The notes under the pieces: generated by a model | The model's database searches: none | What the model saw: only the letters and a program-made list of their open reading frames with translations | What the model was told of the DNA's origin: nothing | From: Microbacterium gallinarum | GTDB taxonomy: Bacteria > Actinomycetota > Actinomycetes > Actinomycetales > Microbacteriaceae | Length of the DNA: 64,000 nucleotides | Assembly: GCF_014837165.1 (NCBI RefSeq) | Contig: NZ_JACSPM010000001.1 | Coordinates: forward strand, 153,618 to 217,617 | Direction: 5' to 3' | Made by a program: the position numbers and the translations under genes | Shown here: positions 9,830 to 18,200 of the stretch, piece after piece | Numbering within the stretch: position 1 is the first letter of the stretch | Layout: every line of letters starts with the position of its first letter

Positions 9830-10678
9830 TTACGCCAGCTGCACCAGTTCGACGAAGTCGTCCGCCGACGGATCCGCGGCCCCGACTTCGATCCGCGCCG
9901 CTCCCTCGACCCCTTCGACGTCGTCCGGCACGACCCATGCGTCGACCCGCATGCGCTGAAGCCCGACGTACCCGCCGTGGTAACTGAGGAAGGCGCAGTC
10001 CGCCGCATCCCTCCCCGTCGCGATGCGGACCAGCGACCGGCGGTTGGCGAGGCGCGTGCCGTCGATCACGTACCAGGCGCCGTCGAGGTAGGCCTCGGCC
10101 ACCGCGTGGAAGTCCATGGGCTGGAGGCCCGGCGCGAAGCACGCGGCGTAGCGGGCCGGCATGTCCATGGCGCGCAGGAGCGCGATGACGACGTGGGCGT
10201 AGTCGCGGCAGACGCCCTGGCCGGTCATGAGGGTGGTGACGGCGCTGTCGGTGCCGTGGCTGAGGCCGGGCGTGTAGGTGGTGCTCGTGGCGACGAAGTC
10301 GGAGACGGCGGCGATGAGGTCGTGCCCCTGGAGGCCCTTGAACTGCCGGCGCGCCTGCTGGAAGACCTCGTCGGACTGGCAGTAGCGGCTCGGACGCAGG
10401 TAGGTGATGGCCTCGAGGTCACTCGTGCGACTTGTCGCGGCCTGGCCGTCGACGGTGGCTTCGTAGCGCACCTCGAGGCGTCCGGACTCGCCCATCAGGC
10501 GGTGCAGGCGGCTGCCGGACTGGTCGACGATCTCGGTCGGCGTGTAGACGCGGTCGCCCTGAGTGAAGGTGAGCTGCTCGCTGACGAGGGGCACCGCCTG
10601 CGCCGCCGTGATCTGGAAGATGAGGTCGACGGACGACCCCAGATCGAGGTCCAGTTCGGCGGTCACGACGCGTTGCAC
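9830..10678 (-). CDS. Transglutaminase-like domain protein
   Basis: About 282 residues from a GTG at 10678 (a second GTG at 10666 is also possible). The N-terminal half is β-rich, like other bacterial transglutaminase-like proteins. The core has the Cys-His-Asp triad in MTGQGVCRDYAHV (C157), MDFHAVAEAYLDG (H191) and WYVIDGTRL (D206). Such proteins act as cysteine peptidases or amidases; substrate unknown. There is no signal peptide, so it is probably cytoplasmic. It stands alone on the minus strand, divergent from the SGNH gene. Confidence 0.85.
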   Translation of the reverse strand: MQRVVTAELDLDLGSSVDLIFQITAAQAVPLVSEQLTFTQGDRVYTPTEIVDQSGSRLHRLMGESGRLEVRYEATVDGQAATSRTSDLEAITYLRPSRYCQSDEVFQQARRQFKGLQGHDLIAAVSDFVATSTTYTPGLSHGTDSAVTTLMTGQGVCRDYAHVVIALLRAMDMPARYAACFAPGLQPMDFHAVAEAYLDGAWYVIDGTRLANRRSLVRIATGRDAADCAFLSYHGGYVGLQRMRVDAWVVPDDVEGVEGAARIEVGAADPSADDFVELVQLA

Positions 10679-10823
10679 CGAAGTATCCTCGCATGCCCGG
10701 AAGGGTGCTTCCTGCGCTTGTGCACAGAGCCCCAGTGCGGGTGTGCATCGGCCGATCGCTCAGGATTCGCGCGACGTTTCCCCACCTTTGCGTCGGGTGG
10801 TCAGCGGGCCCCGGAACGTGACG

Positions 10824-10835
10824 TACCCTCGGTGC
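10824..10835 (+). promoter_or_regulatory. Leaderless promoter of the SGNH hydrolase gene
   Basis: TACCCT (10824-10829) lies six bases before the ATG at 10836, leaving no room for a ribosome binding site. Confidence 0.6.
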
Positions 10836-11648
10836 ATGCACGCGCCCGGACGCCTCCGCGCACGGCGTCCGTGGCTGCCGATCGTCGGCGCCGCGCTCGC
10901 CGTCGCTGCCGTCTGCGCGCTCGGCATGTGGCGACCGTGGGTCGTTCCGTCGGCGCCCGTCGCGGTCGAGGCGGAGTCGGTCGCCGTGGTCGCCGGCGCC
11001 GCGCCGCTGGCTCTTCCCGATGCACCGCGGGTGCTGGTCTTCGGCGACTCGTGGGTCTACGGCTCGGCGGCGATCGTGCCGAGCCTCGGCTTCGCGTACC
11101 GGCTGGCCGACCACCTCGGCGGCGAGACGATCGTCGACGGCGTGCGCGGCAGCGGCTACCTCAAGCCCGGGCTCGACGGCGGCTCGTACGGCGAGCGCGT
11201 CGCGATGCTCGACCCGGCGCTCGACCCCGACCTCGTGATCGTCGAGGGCTCGATCAACGACCGCCGGCTGTATCCGAGCGGGTATCGGGATGCTGTCACC
11301 GCCGTCTGGGACTCGCTCGAAGCGCTGTACCCCGACGCCGCCATCGTGGTGCTTGGCCCCGCCCCGCAGGTGCTGCCCGTCGAGGCGGCGACCGCGGGCA
11401 TCGACGGCGACCTCGCTGCCTTCGCCGCCGAGCGCGGCTGGTGGTACATCTCCCCCATCGCCGAAAGCTGGATCACCCCCGACAACTACCTCGAGCTCAT
11501 CGACACGAGCGACACCGGTCGCGATCACCCGTCGACCGCCGGCCACGCCTATCTGGCGGAGAGGGTCGCGACGGCGATCGCGGGCATGACAGAGGCGACG
11601 GATGTCGTGGCCGACGCCCCGCTCGACGAAGACGTCGTCACCCCCTGA
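10836..11648 (+). CDS. Membrane-anchored SGNH/GDSL-family hydrolase
   Basis: 270 residues. An Arg-rich start and a membrane segment at ~14-31 precede an extracytoplasmic SGNH domain. The nucleophile serine lies in VLVFGDSWVYGS (S72), block III-like EGSINDRR follows, and the DxxH of block V is in RDHPSTAGHAYLAE. Such enzymes are esterases or carbohydrate deacetylases; the substrate cannot be read from sequence. The start has a -10 box directly upstream and is probably leaderless. Confidence 0.83.
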   Translation: MHAPGRLRARRPWLPIVGAALAVAAVCALGMWRPWVVPSAPVAVEAESVAVVAGAAPLALPDAPRVLVFGDSWVYGSAAIVPSLGFAYRLADHLGGETIVDGVRGSGYLKPGLDGGSYGERVAMLDPALDPDLVIVEGSINDRRLYPSGYRDAVTAVWDSLEALYPDAAIVVLGPAPQVLPVEAATAGIDGDLAAFAAERGWWYISPIAESWITPDNYLELIDTSDTGRDHPSTAGHAYLAERVATAIAGMTEATDVVADAPLDEDVVTP

Positions 11649-11692
11649 CTGGCGCAGGACCGAGGTTCGCGGGTGGTAACCTCGATCGGCAC

Positions 11693-11765
11693 GCCTCCGT
11701 AGCTCAGGGGATAGAGCGTTGGTTTCCGGTACCAAAGGTCGCAGGTTCGATTCCTGTCGGGGGCA
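11693..11765 (+). tRNA. tRNA-Arg (anticodon CCG)
   Basis: 73 bases fold as a cloverleaf. The acceptor stem is GCCTCCG/CGGGGGC with one G-U pair, the D arm GCTC...GAGC, the anticodon stem TTGGT/ACCAA with loop TTCCGGT, and the T arm GCAGG-TTCGATT-CCTGT. The anticodon CCG (11726-11728) reads CGG. The CCA end is not encoded. Two hairpins follow at once. Confidence 0.97.
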
Positions 11766-11771
11766 CAAGAT

Positions 11772-11801
11772 AAATCCCAGGTCAGCCTGGGATTTTTCTT
11801 T
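11772..11801 (+). terminator. Intrinsic terminator of tRNA-Arg
   Basis: Perfect 10-base stem AAATCCCAGG/CCTGGGATTT with a TCAG loop, followed by TTCTTT. This is the only classical T-tailed terminator I found in the window. Confidence 0.93.
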
Positions 11802-11810
11802 GGGTGCGGT

Positions 11811-11849
11811 CGAAAGAGACCGGCCCGGAGGGTCGGTCTCTTTCGGTTT
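11811..11849 (+). terminator. Second hairpin behind tRNA-Arg
   Basis: Perfect 12-base stem CGAAAGAGACCG/CGGTCTCTTTCG with an 11-base loop, followed by GTTTGT. It is a back-up terminator for the tRNA. Confidence 0.75.
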
Positions 11850-11943
11850 GTGGCCGACCGCGTCGGGCCGCTGCGCAATCCCCTCCCCGTCACTGCAAAG
11901 TGCAAGGGCACACCTCGGCACCGGTTGGAGCTAGGAGCGAGGA

Positions 11944-11975
11944 CCGTTCCGAACGGGCGAGTTCGCGACGCGAAC
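11944..11975. other. Two adjacent perfect palindromes
   Basis: CCGTTC-C-GAACGG (11944-11956) and GTTCGCG-A-CGCGAAC (11961-11975) lie four bases apart, just past the GNAT stop at 11995. They could be operator half-sites or a weak terminator for the minus-strand gene. Confidence 0.4.
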
Positions 11976-11994
11976 ATCTACGTCGATCACGGGC

Positions 11995-12483
11995 TTACCG
12001 GTACGAACCAGCGACACTCTCGTCGCCGCAAAGCTCGACCGGCCCGCCCCCGGCCGGCCCGTATCCCGCGCCCCAGCGCAGCATCCAGGACTCCGCGTCG
12101 GTGATGCGCTGGAACCCGAACTGCTCGTACAGGCCGTGGGCGTCCTCGGTGAAGAGCGCCGTGCGCTTCAGACCCAACGGCTCGAGGTCGGTGAGGATGC
12201 CGGCCATGATGCGTTTGCCGACGCCGCGGCCGCGGGATTCTGGATCCACGAAGACGTCGGCGATCCACGCGAAAGTCGCTCCGTCGGTGATCGCCCGGGC
12301 GTAGCCGAGCTGCACGCCGCTGGCGGCGTCGAATACACCGTAGTTGCGCGAGCCTGCCATCGCGGCCTCATGGGCCTCACGCGCGCGGCCACGCGCCCAG
12401 TACGACTCCTCCGCCAGCCATCGATGCACGCGCCCGACGTCCATCGCGGCGGCATCGGTCGAGAACACCAGACCATCCGACAT
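11995..12483 (-). CDS. GNAT-family N-acetyltransferase
   Basis: 162 residues from the ATG at 12483. The acetyl-CoA pyrophosphate loop is ESRGRGVGKRIM, preceded by the β4 strand FAWIADVFVDP. The C-terminal LYEQFGFQRI is typical of GNAT. A TTGGAT sequence lies six bases upstream, so the message may be leaderless. Substrate unknown. It is separated by ~130 bases from the M14 carboxypeptidase stop and is not obviously in an operon. Confidence 0.85.
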   Translation of the reverse strand: MSDGLVFSTDAAAMDVGRVHRWLAEESYWARGRAREAHEAAMAGSRNYGVFDAASGVQLGYARAITDGATFAWIADVFVDPESRGRGVGKRIMAGILTDLEPLGLKRTALFTEDAHGLYEQFGFQRITDAESWMLRWGAGYGPAGGGPVELCGDESVAGSYR

Positions 12484-12611
12484 CCCTCGATCCAAGCATC
12501 CGCTCGACTCCCGCGGACGGGCCGATCGGGCAGAAGTGGACCGGCGCGGTCGGGGCGCGCACAACGGCCGACGCGGCGTCGAGCGTTCCCGCCGCGGCAT
12601 CCGTTCCTCGA

Positions 12612-15600
12612 CTACCCGGCGAAGTGGGCCAGCATCCTCGCCACGACGTCGGCACGGGCGTCGTCCGACTCGAGCTGCTCGAGGCCGAAACCGAAGAGCA
12701 GCGTGTCGGGGGTCGCGGTGACCGCCACCACATCACCGAGGCCGTCGGCGATCTCGAAGTCGCTCACGTTCTCCGGACTTCCGTCGGGGGCACCGAGCAC
12801 CGACCATGCTCCGAAGCCTGCTTCGAAGCCCTCCGCCTGGGTCGGTTCTCCCCCGACGACCAGCCGGGTGTCGTCGACGATGAGCCCCGTGCCGGCGGTC
12901 GAGGGATCGGTCACGTAGCTCACGACCACTTCGACAGTGCCACCCGCGTAGGCGCTGAGGTCGAACGCGACGGGAATCCAACCGCCGGACGAGCCGGTGA
13001 ACGAGTTCCAGGCACCTGTCGAGCCTGTCGGCAGGCAGGGGTTGCCGAGGGTGAGGTAGTGCGCGAGCTGCAGGTGCTCGCCCATGTAGAAGCCGGCCTC
13101 GCACTCCGTCGGCACCGCCGAAGAGGTGCCGCCGTTGAGGTCGGGCAGGGTCGTCCAGTCGTCCGTGCCGGCCGGACGCGCCTCGACGATCACGTGGTCG
13201 TAGCCCGCTTCGGTGTCGAACGCGATCTGCGCCTCGAAGGTCGGCACATCGGCAGCGGCGACACCTGTGAGGTCGAAGGTGCGACCCAACCGCTGGTAGC
13301 CGTCGTCGACGTGCGTGGCCGCTGCTGCCATCGTCCCTTCGATCGCGACGATCCTGCCCGTGACGTCGGTGTAGTCGGCCGCTGCCCAGCTCTCGAACTG
13401 CGGGAAGTCGGCGAGCGGCAGCCGTTCGCTCGTCGGAGTGAAGGCGCCGACCTCGTTGATCGGGTTGTCGGCCGTCGCCGAGCCGCCGAACAGAGCCGCG
13501 AAGCCGTCCAGCGGCTCAGCGGTGCCGTCCACGCCGGCTGCAGCGAGTGCTGCGCGATCGTAGGCGCCCATCCAGTACTGCGTGAAGTCGTCGGCCAGCA
13601 GCAGGCAGTCGCTGAACGGATCGACGGTGACCACGCACTCCTGATCGGGGTGTCCGTCGAGGCCGTAGTAGATGCCGCCGAACAGCCCGCCGCCGAGGCC
13701 GTAGTAGGCCGTGGTCTCGCCGGCGTAGGCGACCTTCCCGTCCTCATTGAGGTAGTCCCTCATCGCCATCGTCAGATACTGCTGGCGTTCGGCCACTGCG
13801 AGGTCGGGGAGCTGGTTGCCGCCATACTGCGTGAGCTCGTCCTCGGGATCCTGCGTCAGCCGGTTGTCGCCGAGGTACCAGAGCACCGCGTCGTAATGAC
13901 TCAGCACGCCCAGGTCATGCGGCACACCCTGCGCGTCGACATCCCAGACGTCAGGGGTGACGCCGTTCGCGACCAGCGCGTCGAGGTGCTCGTCGAGGTA
14001 CTTCGGCGCCGTGGTCCCCGCCGGGTAGGTGGGGTTCACGCCGGTGTAGTCCTCGTTCGCGACGATCAGCACGGAGTTGCCCGTGTCTTGCGCGACCTCG
14101 TACCTGACGTGCTCGCTCTCGACCGAGCCGCCCTTCTTGCCCTTCGACTTGTCCTTGCCCTTCGGCTCGTCTTTGTCCTTGTCGTCTCCCGTGAACCACA
14201 CCTCGACGGAGTCGCCCTGCTTCGCACCCTTCACCACACCGCGGTACTCGGCGTAGTAGTCCACGTTCTCGAAGCCGTAGCGTTCACCACCCTTCCACTC
14301 GGTGACGCCCACGCTCTTCGGCTTGCCGCCGTTGATCGAGTAAGTCATCTTCTTGGCCTTCAGTGCCTTCTTCGCCCAGACCGCGACAGTCTGCGGGTCG
14401 CCGTACGACACGGTGAACGAGTCGACGCGGAAATCCTCGGCGTCGCGACCCACGACCGAGACGGGGTCGTCGGGATCGATCGCCGACTCCGCGACGGCGA
14501 GCGCGAACGGGATGTTCTTCTCGAACTCCGCCTGGATCAGACTCTCGTCGTCGGGGAAGTCGAAGCCCAGGAACTGGCAGTCATCCAGCGTCCACTCGTC
14601 GTCGGGGACCGACTCCACCGCCGCTTCGCACGTCGACATCTCGGGTGTGAAGCCCAGCGTGCCGTGCGCCTCCTGCATGTGCGAGTCGAGGTCGCCGTTG
14701 GTCGTGTACAGCTCCGCCGAGATATCGGGGTCGTAACCCGCCACCGCTGGGTTCTCGTCGTCGCCCACCATCGCTTCGTAGATCACGTCGTCCGGCGACG
14801 GCGTCGCGACCTGCCAGCCGATGCCGTGCAGCAGCAGCTCGGCCGCGGAGTGGTAGTTGATCATGAACTGCGGGGTGAGACGGCCGAAGAGCCCATCGAG
14901 AGCCTGCGTCTCGGGCTCCGACGCCGGCGACGGCCCGCGGTAGGTGTCGCTCGCCGGGTTGGGAGACGAGCCCTCGTTGTCGTAGCCCCACCGCGTCGCG
15001 GAGTTGCGGTTGAGGTCGACGCCGTCGCCGACGGTGATCTCCCCGTTCCCGTCGTTGTCGCGGAGGTTCTTGCGCCACAGCCGCTGGCCCTCCTGGAAGG
15101 TGAAGTCGTAGCCATCCGGGTTCGCAACGGGCACGAACCACAGCTCGGTGTCGTCGACGAGGTCCGTGATGCGGTCGTCGGTGCCGTACCCGGTCAGATA
15201 GAGGTCGAGCAGCCGGCGCACCATCTCGGGCGTGATCCACTCGCGAGCGTGCTGCGCGGCGACGTAGACCGTTGTCGGCTTCTTGCCGTCCTTCGCCTTC
15301 GCGACACTCTTCGTCACCCGCACGGCGCCGATGTCCTGCCCCTGGACCGTCTGGCCGATCACGCGGAACTCGGCGATCTTGGGGTGCGCGGCCGCCTGCG
15401 CCATGAGTTCTTCCAGAATGCCGCCCTCACCGCTGTACATCCGGAAGACCCCCGCCGTCGCCTGCAGCGCGCGGCGCTGACTCGACGGGTCGGCCTGAAC
15501 CTGCAGCTCTGCACCCTGCGCCGCGAGCGCGTCGACCTGGCCCCCGCTCAGGATGACCTGCACGTCGACGAGGCCGGACCCGTCGGCACTCGGCGCGGTG

Positions 15601-15782
15601 ACGAGCTCATTGCGGTCGACGCCGAGCTCCACGATGGCGGCAAGGCCAGCGGCATCCACTGTTCCCGAATACACCGCGAGGCGATCGTCGCCGCTCGGCG
15701 GCGGACTCGCGACGCTCGGCGTGGCGACGAGCCCGGTCAGAACGACGGCCGCGACGGCGGCGACGGCAACCCTGCGGAACAT
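12612..15782 (-). CDS. Secreted M14 zinc carboxypeptidase with large C-terminal extension
   Basis: 1056 residues with a Sec signal peptide (cleavage near PSVAS, ~25). The M14 domain follows a ~110-residue prodomain: zinc ligands in QHAREW (H178, E181), substrate-binding NPDGY and DLNRNSATRWGY, INYHSA, and catalytic Glu in FTPEMS. After a Lys/Asp/Gly-rich linker (~520-540) comes a long region with a metal-site-like, immune-inhibitor-A-like arrangement and paired cysteines. Typical M14A/B enzymes are 300-450 residues. GGGAG lies seven bases before the ATG. It probably degrades extracellular peptides. There is no C-terminal membrane anchor. Confidence 0.88.
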   Translation of the reverse strand: MFRRVAVAAVAAVVLTGLVATPSVASPPPSGDDRLAVYSGTVDAAGLAAIVELGVDRNELVTAPSADGSGLVDVQVILSGGQVDALAAQGAELQVQADPSSQRRALQATAGVFRMYSGEGGILEELMAQAAAHPKIAEFRVIGQTVQGQDIGAVRVTKSVAKAKDGKKPTTVYVAAQHAREWITPEMVRRLLDLYLTGYGTDDRITDLVDDTELWFVPVANPDGYDFTFQEGQRLWRKNLRDNDGNGEITVGDGVDLNRNSATRWGYDNEGSSPNPASDTYRGPSPASEPETQALDGLFGRLTPQFMINYHSAAELLLHGIGWQVATPSPDDVIYEAMVGDDENPAVAGYDPDISAELYTTNGDLDSHMQEAHGTLGFTPEMSTCEAAVESVPDDEWTLDDCQFLGFDFPDDESLIQAEFEKNIPFALAVAESAIDPDDPVSVVGRDAEDFRVDSFTVSYGDPQTVAVWAKKALKAKKMTYSINGGKPKSVGVTEWKGGERYGFENVDYYAEYRGVVKGAKQGDSVEVWFTGDDKDKDEPKGKDKSKGKKGGSVESEHVRYEVAQDTGNSVLIVANEDYTGVNPTYPAGTTAPKYLDEHLDALVANGVTPDVWDVDAQGVPHDLGVLSHYDAVLWYLGDNRLTQDPEDELTQYGGNQLPDLAVAERQQYLTMAMRDYLNEDGKVAYAGETTAYYGLGGGLFGGIYYGLDGHPDQECVVTVDPFSDCLLLADDFTQYWMGAYDRAALAAAGVDGTAEPLDGFAALFGGSATADNPINEVGAFTPTSERLPLADFPQFESWAAADYTDVTGRIVAIEGTMAAAATHVDDGYQRLGRTFDLTGVAAADVPTFEAQIAFDTEAGYDHVIVEARPAGTDDWTTLPDLNGGTSSAVPTECEAGFYMGEHLQLAHYLTLGNPCLPTGSTGAWNSFTGSSGGWIPVAFDLSAYAGGTVEVVVSYVTDPSTAGTGLIVDDTRLVVGGEPTQAEGFEAGFGAWSVLGAPDGSPENVSDFEIADGLGDVVAVTATPDTLLFGFGLEQLESDDARADVVARMLAHFAG

Positions 15783-15992
15783 CTCTACTCCCTTGTAGCT
15801 GACGTATCCGACCGGGGAGATCCCCCGGGGAGGTCGGCGCGAAACCTCCAGGCCGCCGATCGGCCCTCATCCTGGCCCTGTGCCGGCGGGTGGTCAACAG
15901 CCCAACGTGATCGGGCCGGCCGTCGTCGGTCATCGCATGCTCGTTCGCATTTCTCGATGAGCGGATGCCGCACCCGGTGCACACTGGGCGTC

Positions 15993-16433
15993 ATGACAAT
16001 CTCCGCGGTCGAGACTCAGCTGCTTCATCGGGCGCTCGCGCTCGCGACGCGCGCTCGCGAGGGCGGCGACCCGCCGTTCGGGTCGCTGCTCGCCGACTCG
16101 AACGGCGCGGTCCTCCGGGAGGAGACCAACTCCACCCTGACCGACGGCGACATCACCGCCCACCCCGAGCTCAAGCTCGCCCGATGGGCGGCGAGTGCAC
16201 TCTCACACGAGGAGCTCGAGGGCGTCACGATGTACACGAGCTGCGAGCCGTGTTCGATGTGCGGCGGAGCGATCGCGCGGTCCGGCATCCCACGAGTCGT
16301 CTTCGCGCTCTCGTCGGCGCAGCTCGACGAGCTCAAGGCGCCGAGTGCGACGCCGACGACCTTCGAGTGGGCGTCGGACGGCCCGCACCTGCACCCCGAC
16401 AGCACCGCTCCCGTCGTCGGCTACTACCTCTGA
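15993..16433 (+). CDS. Nucleoside/nucleobase deaminase (cytidine deaminase-like fold)
   Basis: 146 residues. The zinc site is in AHPELKLAR (H57, E59) and SCEPCSMCGGAI (C87, C90), the CDA-superfamily PCxxC pattern with HPE replacing HAE. This fits the guanine/cytosine deaminase and TadA-like clade. GDPPFGSLLAD near the N-terminus is typical. Likely purine or pyrimidine salvage; exact substrate not assignable. The gene is divergent from the M14 gene. The ATG at 15993 has no Shine-Dalgarno. Confidence 0.85.
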   Translation: MTISAVETQLLHRALALATRAREGGDPPFGSLLADSNGAVLREETNSTLTDGDITAHPELKLARWAASALSHEELEGVTMYTSCEPCSMCGGAIARSGIPRVVFALSSAQLDELKAPSATPTTFEWASDGPHLHPDSTAPVVGYYL

Positions 16434-16477
16434 CCGCCGCCTCCGCGTCGCCCCGACGTCGACCAAGACGCCCCGAG

Positions 16478-16505
16478 TTGACTTCCTGTGGAAGCGGGCT
16501 ATGGT
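16478..16505 (+). promoter_or_regulatory. Housekeeping promoter of the 44-residue basic protein
   Basis: TTGACT (16478-16483), 16-base spacer, TATGGT (16500-16505). This is the best -35/-10 pair I found in the window. Confidence 0.7.
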
Positions 16506-16546
16506 CATGGGTTCACCCGCCAGCCGTCAGAAGGGGAAGCGAGTCC

Positions 16547-16681
16547 ATGTCTGGAAAGTCGCCGCAATCACGCGGAGCCAAGAAGGTCGCACAGCTCTCG
16601 ATCAAGGAGAAGCGCGCGGCCAAGCGCGCCAAGCAGGAGCCGGCCGCGTTCATCAAGCCCCGCAAGGGCGCCAGCACCTGA
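16547..16681 (+). CDS. Small basic protein, unknown function
   Basis: 44 residues, rich in Lys, Arg and Ala (KVAQLSIKEKRAAKRAKQ). It has a good AAGGGGAAG ribosome binding site ten bases upstream, a near-consensus promoter and a strong hairpin downstream, all supporting a real, well expressed gene. It resembles short conserved actinobacterial proteins of unknown role; a nucleic-acid-binding function is only suggested by charge. Confidence 0.75.
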   Translation: MSGKSPQSRGAKKVAQLSIKEKRAAKRAKQEPAAFIKPRKGAST

Positions 16682-16687
16682 TCCGCA

Positions 16688-16724
16688 GCCGCCCGGTCCC
16701 TGGCTCGCCAGCGGACCGGGCGGC
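16688..16724 (+). terminator. Terminator-like hairpin after the 44-residue gene
   Basis: Perfect 12-base stem GCCGCCCGGTCC/GGACCGGGCGGC with a 13-base loop, six bases past the stop. No T-tract. Confidence 0.7.
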
Positions 16725-16773
16725 GGCAGGTCCCGCCTTCGCTGATAACGCGAGCCACGCCAGGTCAATCAAT

Positions 16774-16799
16774 CCGACACTGTGTCGGTAAGATACCGA
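16774..16799 (+). promoter_or_regulatory. Overlapping palindromes on a leaderless promoter
   Basis: CCGACAC-T-GTGTCGG (16774-16788) and TCGGTA-AGA-TACCGA (16785-16799) overlap. The second contains the -10 TAAGAT (16789-16794), seven bases before the ATG at 16802. The arrangement suggests a repressor operator. Confidence 0.6.
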
Positions 16800-16801
16800 C
16801 C

Positions 16802-17155
16802 ATGGAGATTCTCAAGAACCTGATCCTCGCCCTGCACATCATCGGAGTCGTCGCGCTGCTCGGCGGCGTGATCTACCAGATCACGCCGATGCGCGAGGGC
16901 AAGGGCCGGATTCTGCCCGCGATGATGCACGGAGCATGGACGATGCTCGTCACCGGCATCATCCTCGTCGGCCTGCAGTACCCGCTCGGCAACGACGTCA
17001 ACAACGTGAAGATCACCGTGAAGCTCGTCGTGCTCATCGCGATCATCGTCATCGCGCTCGTCAACCGCAAGCACGAGGCGGTCGCAGGCTGGGTGCTCCC
17101 GACCATCGGCGGGCTGACCGTGCTCAACCTCGTGCTGGCGACCGTCTGGCGCTGA
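16802..17155 (+). CDS. Small integral membrane protein, four predicted TM segments
   Basis: 117 residues with hydrophobic segments at ~5-25, 43-59, 70-87 and 96-114, separated by short loops (QITPMREGKGR, NRKHEAVAG). No known catalytic motif. Related small actinobacterial membrane proteins are uncharacterised. The ATG is preceded by TAAGAT with seven bases between, so it is probably leaderless, under an apparent palindromic operator. Confidence 0.8.
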   Translation: MEILKNLILALHIIGVVALLGGVIYQITPMREGKGRILPAMMHGAWTMLVTGIILVGLQYPLGNDVNNVKITVKLVVLIAIIVIALVNRKHEAVAGWVLPTIGGLTVLNLVLATVWR

Positions 17156-17211
17156 CCCGAGCGGCGCCGATGAAATCGCCGGCGCCTCCTGCGGTCAAGG
17201 AGTGAGCGGAG

Positions 17212-17706
17212 TCACGCGTCGCACTTGCTGAGGTCGGTCTCGGCGAGCGGGTCGCCCTCGGGAATGACGTAGGTGACCCACAGCACGACATCGACGTCGC
17301 CCTCGTTGACGCCCTCGTGGATGTACCCGGCACCCTCGATGATCGCGTCGCCCTCTTCGTACTCGCGCACGCCCGTCGGATACACCGGCGCGTAGTGAGT
17401 GAGCGTCCCCTGCTTCACCGCCGCGATGAGCTGGCCGTAGTGGCAGTGCTCGCCCGTTCCAGCCCCGGGCGCGATAGTGATCTCGCGGAACGTCACGCCC
17501 ACGCCCTCCGCCCCGGCCGGCACCGAAACGTCGACGTCCTGGTCGATCTCCCCCGCCGCGACATCCACTGCCACGACAGGTGCCGACGGCGTCGCCGACG
17601 GCGCCGGTTCATCAGAGACAGTGGATGCCACGCCCACGCATCCGGCGAGCGCCAGCACTCCTACCGACCCGAGCATGACCGCAGCCCAGCGCTGCGCAGA
17701 CTTCAT
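17212..17706 (-). CDS. Cupin-domain lipoprotein
   Basis: 164 residues from the ATG at 17706 with GAGGG seven bases upstream. The lipoprotein signal ends LALAGC, giving a lipidated Cys near residue 22. A Ser/Pro/Ala linker follows, then a cupin: GTGEHCHYGQLIAAVKQG carries the HxH metal site, with YEEGDAIIEGAGYIHEGVN as the second motif. Extracytoplasmic, role unknown. It is convergent with the four-TM gene. Confidence 0.82.
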   Translation of the reverse strand: MKSAQRWAAVMLGSVGVLALAGCVGVASTVSDEPAPSATPSAPVVAVDVAAGEIDQDVDVSVPAGAEGVGVTFREITIAPGAGTGEHCHYGQLIAAVKQGTLTHYAPVYPTGVREYEEGDAIIEGAGYIHEGVNEGDVDVVLWVTYVIPEGDPLAETDLSKCDA

Positions 17707-17878
17707 TCGATCCCTCACGGCGCTCCCCAGCCGCGGCGTCCCTCGCCGCTTCCCTCGATACTGGCGATCCCCGCCCCGATCACGCAATCGCGCGTAAGTC
17801 CACTTCCCTGTCAACCCGTGGCCTCGACCCTCCGCGGCTCGATAGCCTGCGGCATCCGATCACGAAAGGAAGCACGCC

Positions 17879-18190
17879 ATGAGCGACGGCATGACCGACG
17901 AGGAGAAGCGCCGCGACCAGCTGCTGGCCGCGCCCGACGCCGTCGAGGAAGATGCGGCGCCCCGCATCGACGTGACCCAGCGCGAGGGCAACGTGACGCG
18001 CATCGACATCCGCGACGACGCGCCCGTGCGCCCCGGCAACCCCGAGGAGGACCCGGCCGACGGACAGGAGGCCCAGCGCCCCCAAACCGCCAAGCCGAGC
18101 CAGGCCGAGGGCGAAGACCCTGACCGCGCGGACGACGGAGAAGTGTTGCCCGCGGAAGGCCATCCGTCTCAGGCCGAGGGCGAGGCCTGA
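17879..18190 (+). CDS. Small acidic hydrophilic protein, unknown
   Basis: 103 residues, rich in Asp, Glu, Pro and Gln, probably disordered. There are two PSQAEGE repeats near the C-terminus (around 72 and 96). AAAGGAAG lies seven bases before the ATG and a TAGCCT -10-like box at ~17843, supporting expression. No recognisable domain. Convergent with cinA. Confidence 0.65.
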   Translation: MSDGMTDEEKRRDQLLAAPDAVEEDAAPRIDVTQREGNVTRIDIRDDAPVRPGNPEEDPADGQEAQRPQTAKPSQAEGEDPDRADDGEVLPAEGHPSQAEGEA

Positions 18191-18200
18191 CCGGAAACGC

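Noticed and set aside
9718..10142. Small minus-strand frames between argS and the transglutaminase-like gene
   Set aside because: Their codons are out of phase with the supported gene, lack a ribosome binding site, and include the intergenic repeat.
11693..11765. tRNA-Arg as an integration site of a mobile element
   Set aside because: No integrase, direct repeat of the tRNA end or anomalous composition lies downstream; terminators follow at once.
12624..16433. A 1269-residue plus-strand frame opposite the M14 gene
   Set aside because: It is the high-GC shadow of the M14 gene. Only its last 146 codons (from 15993) form the deaminase.
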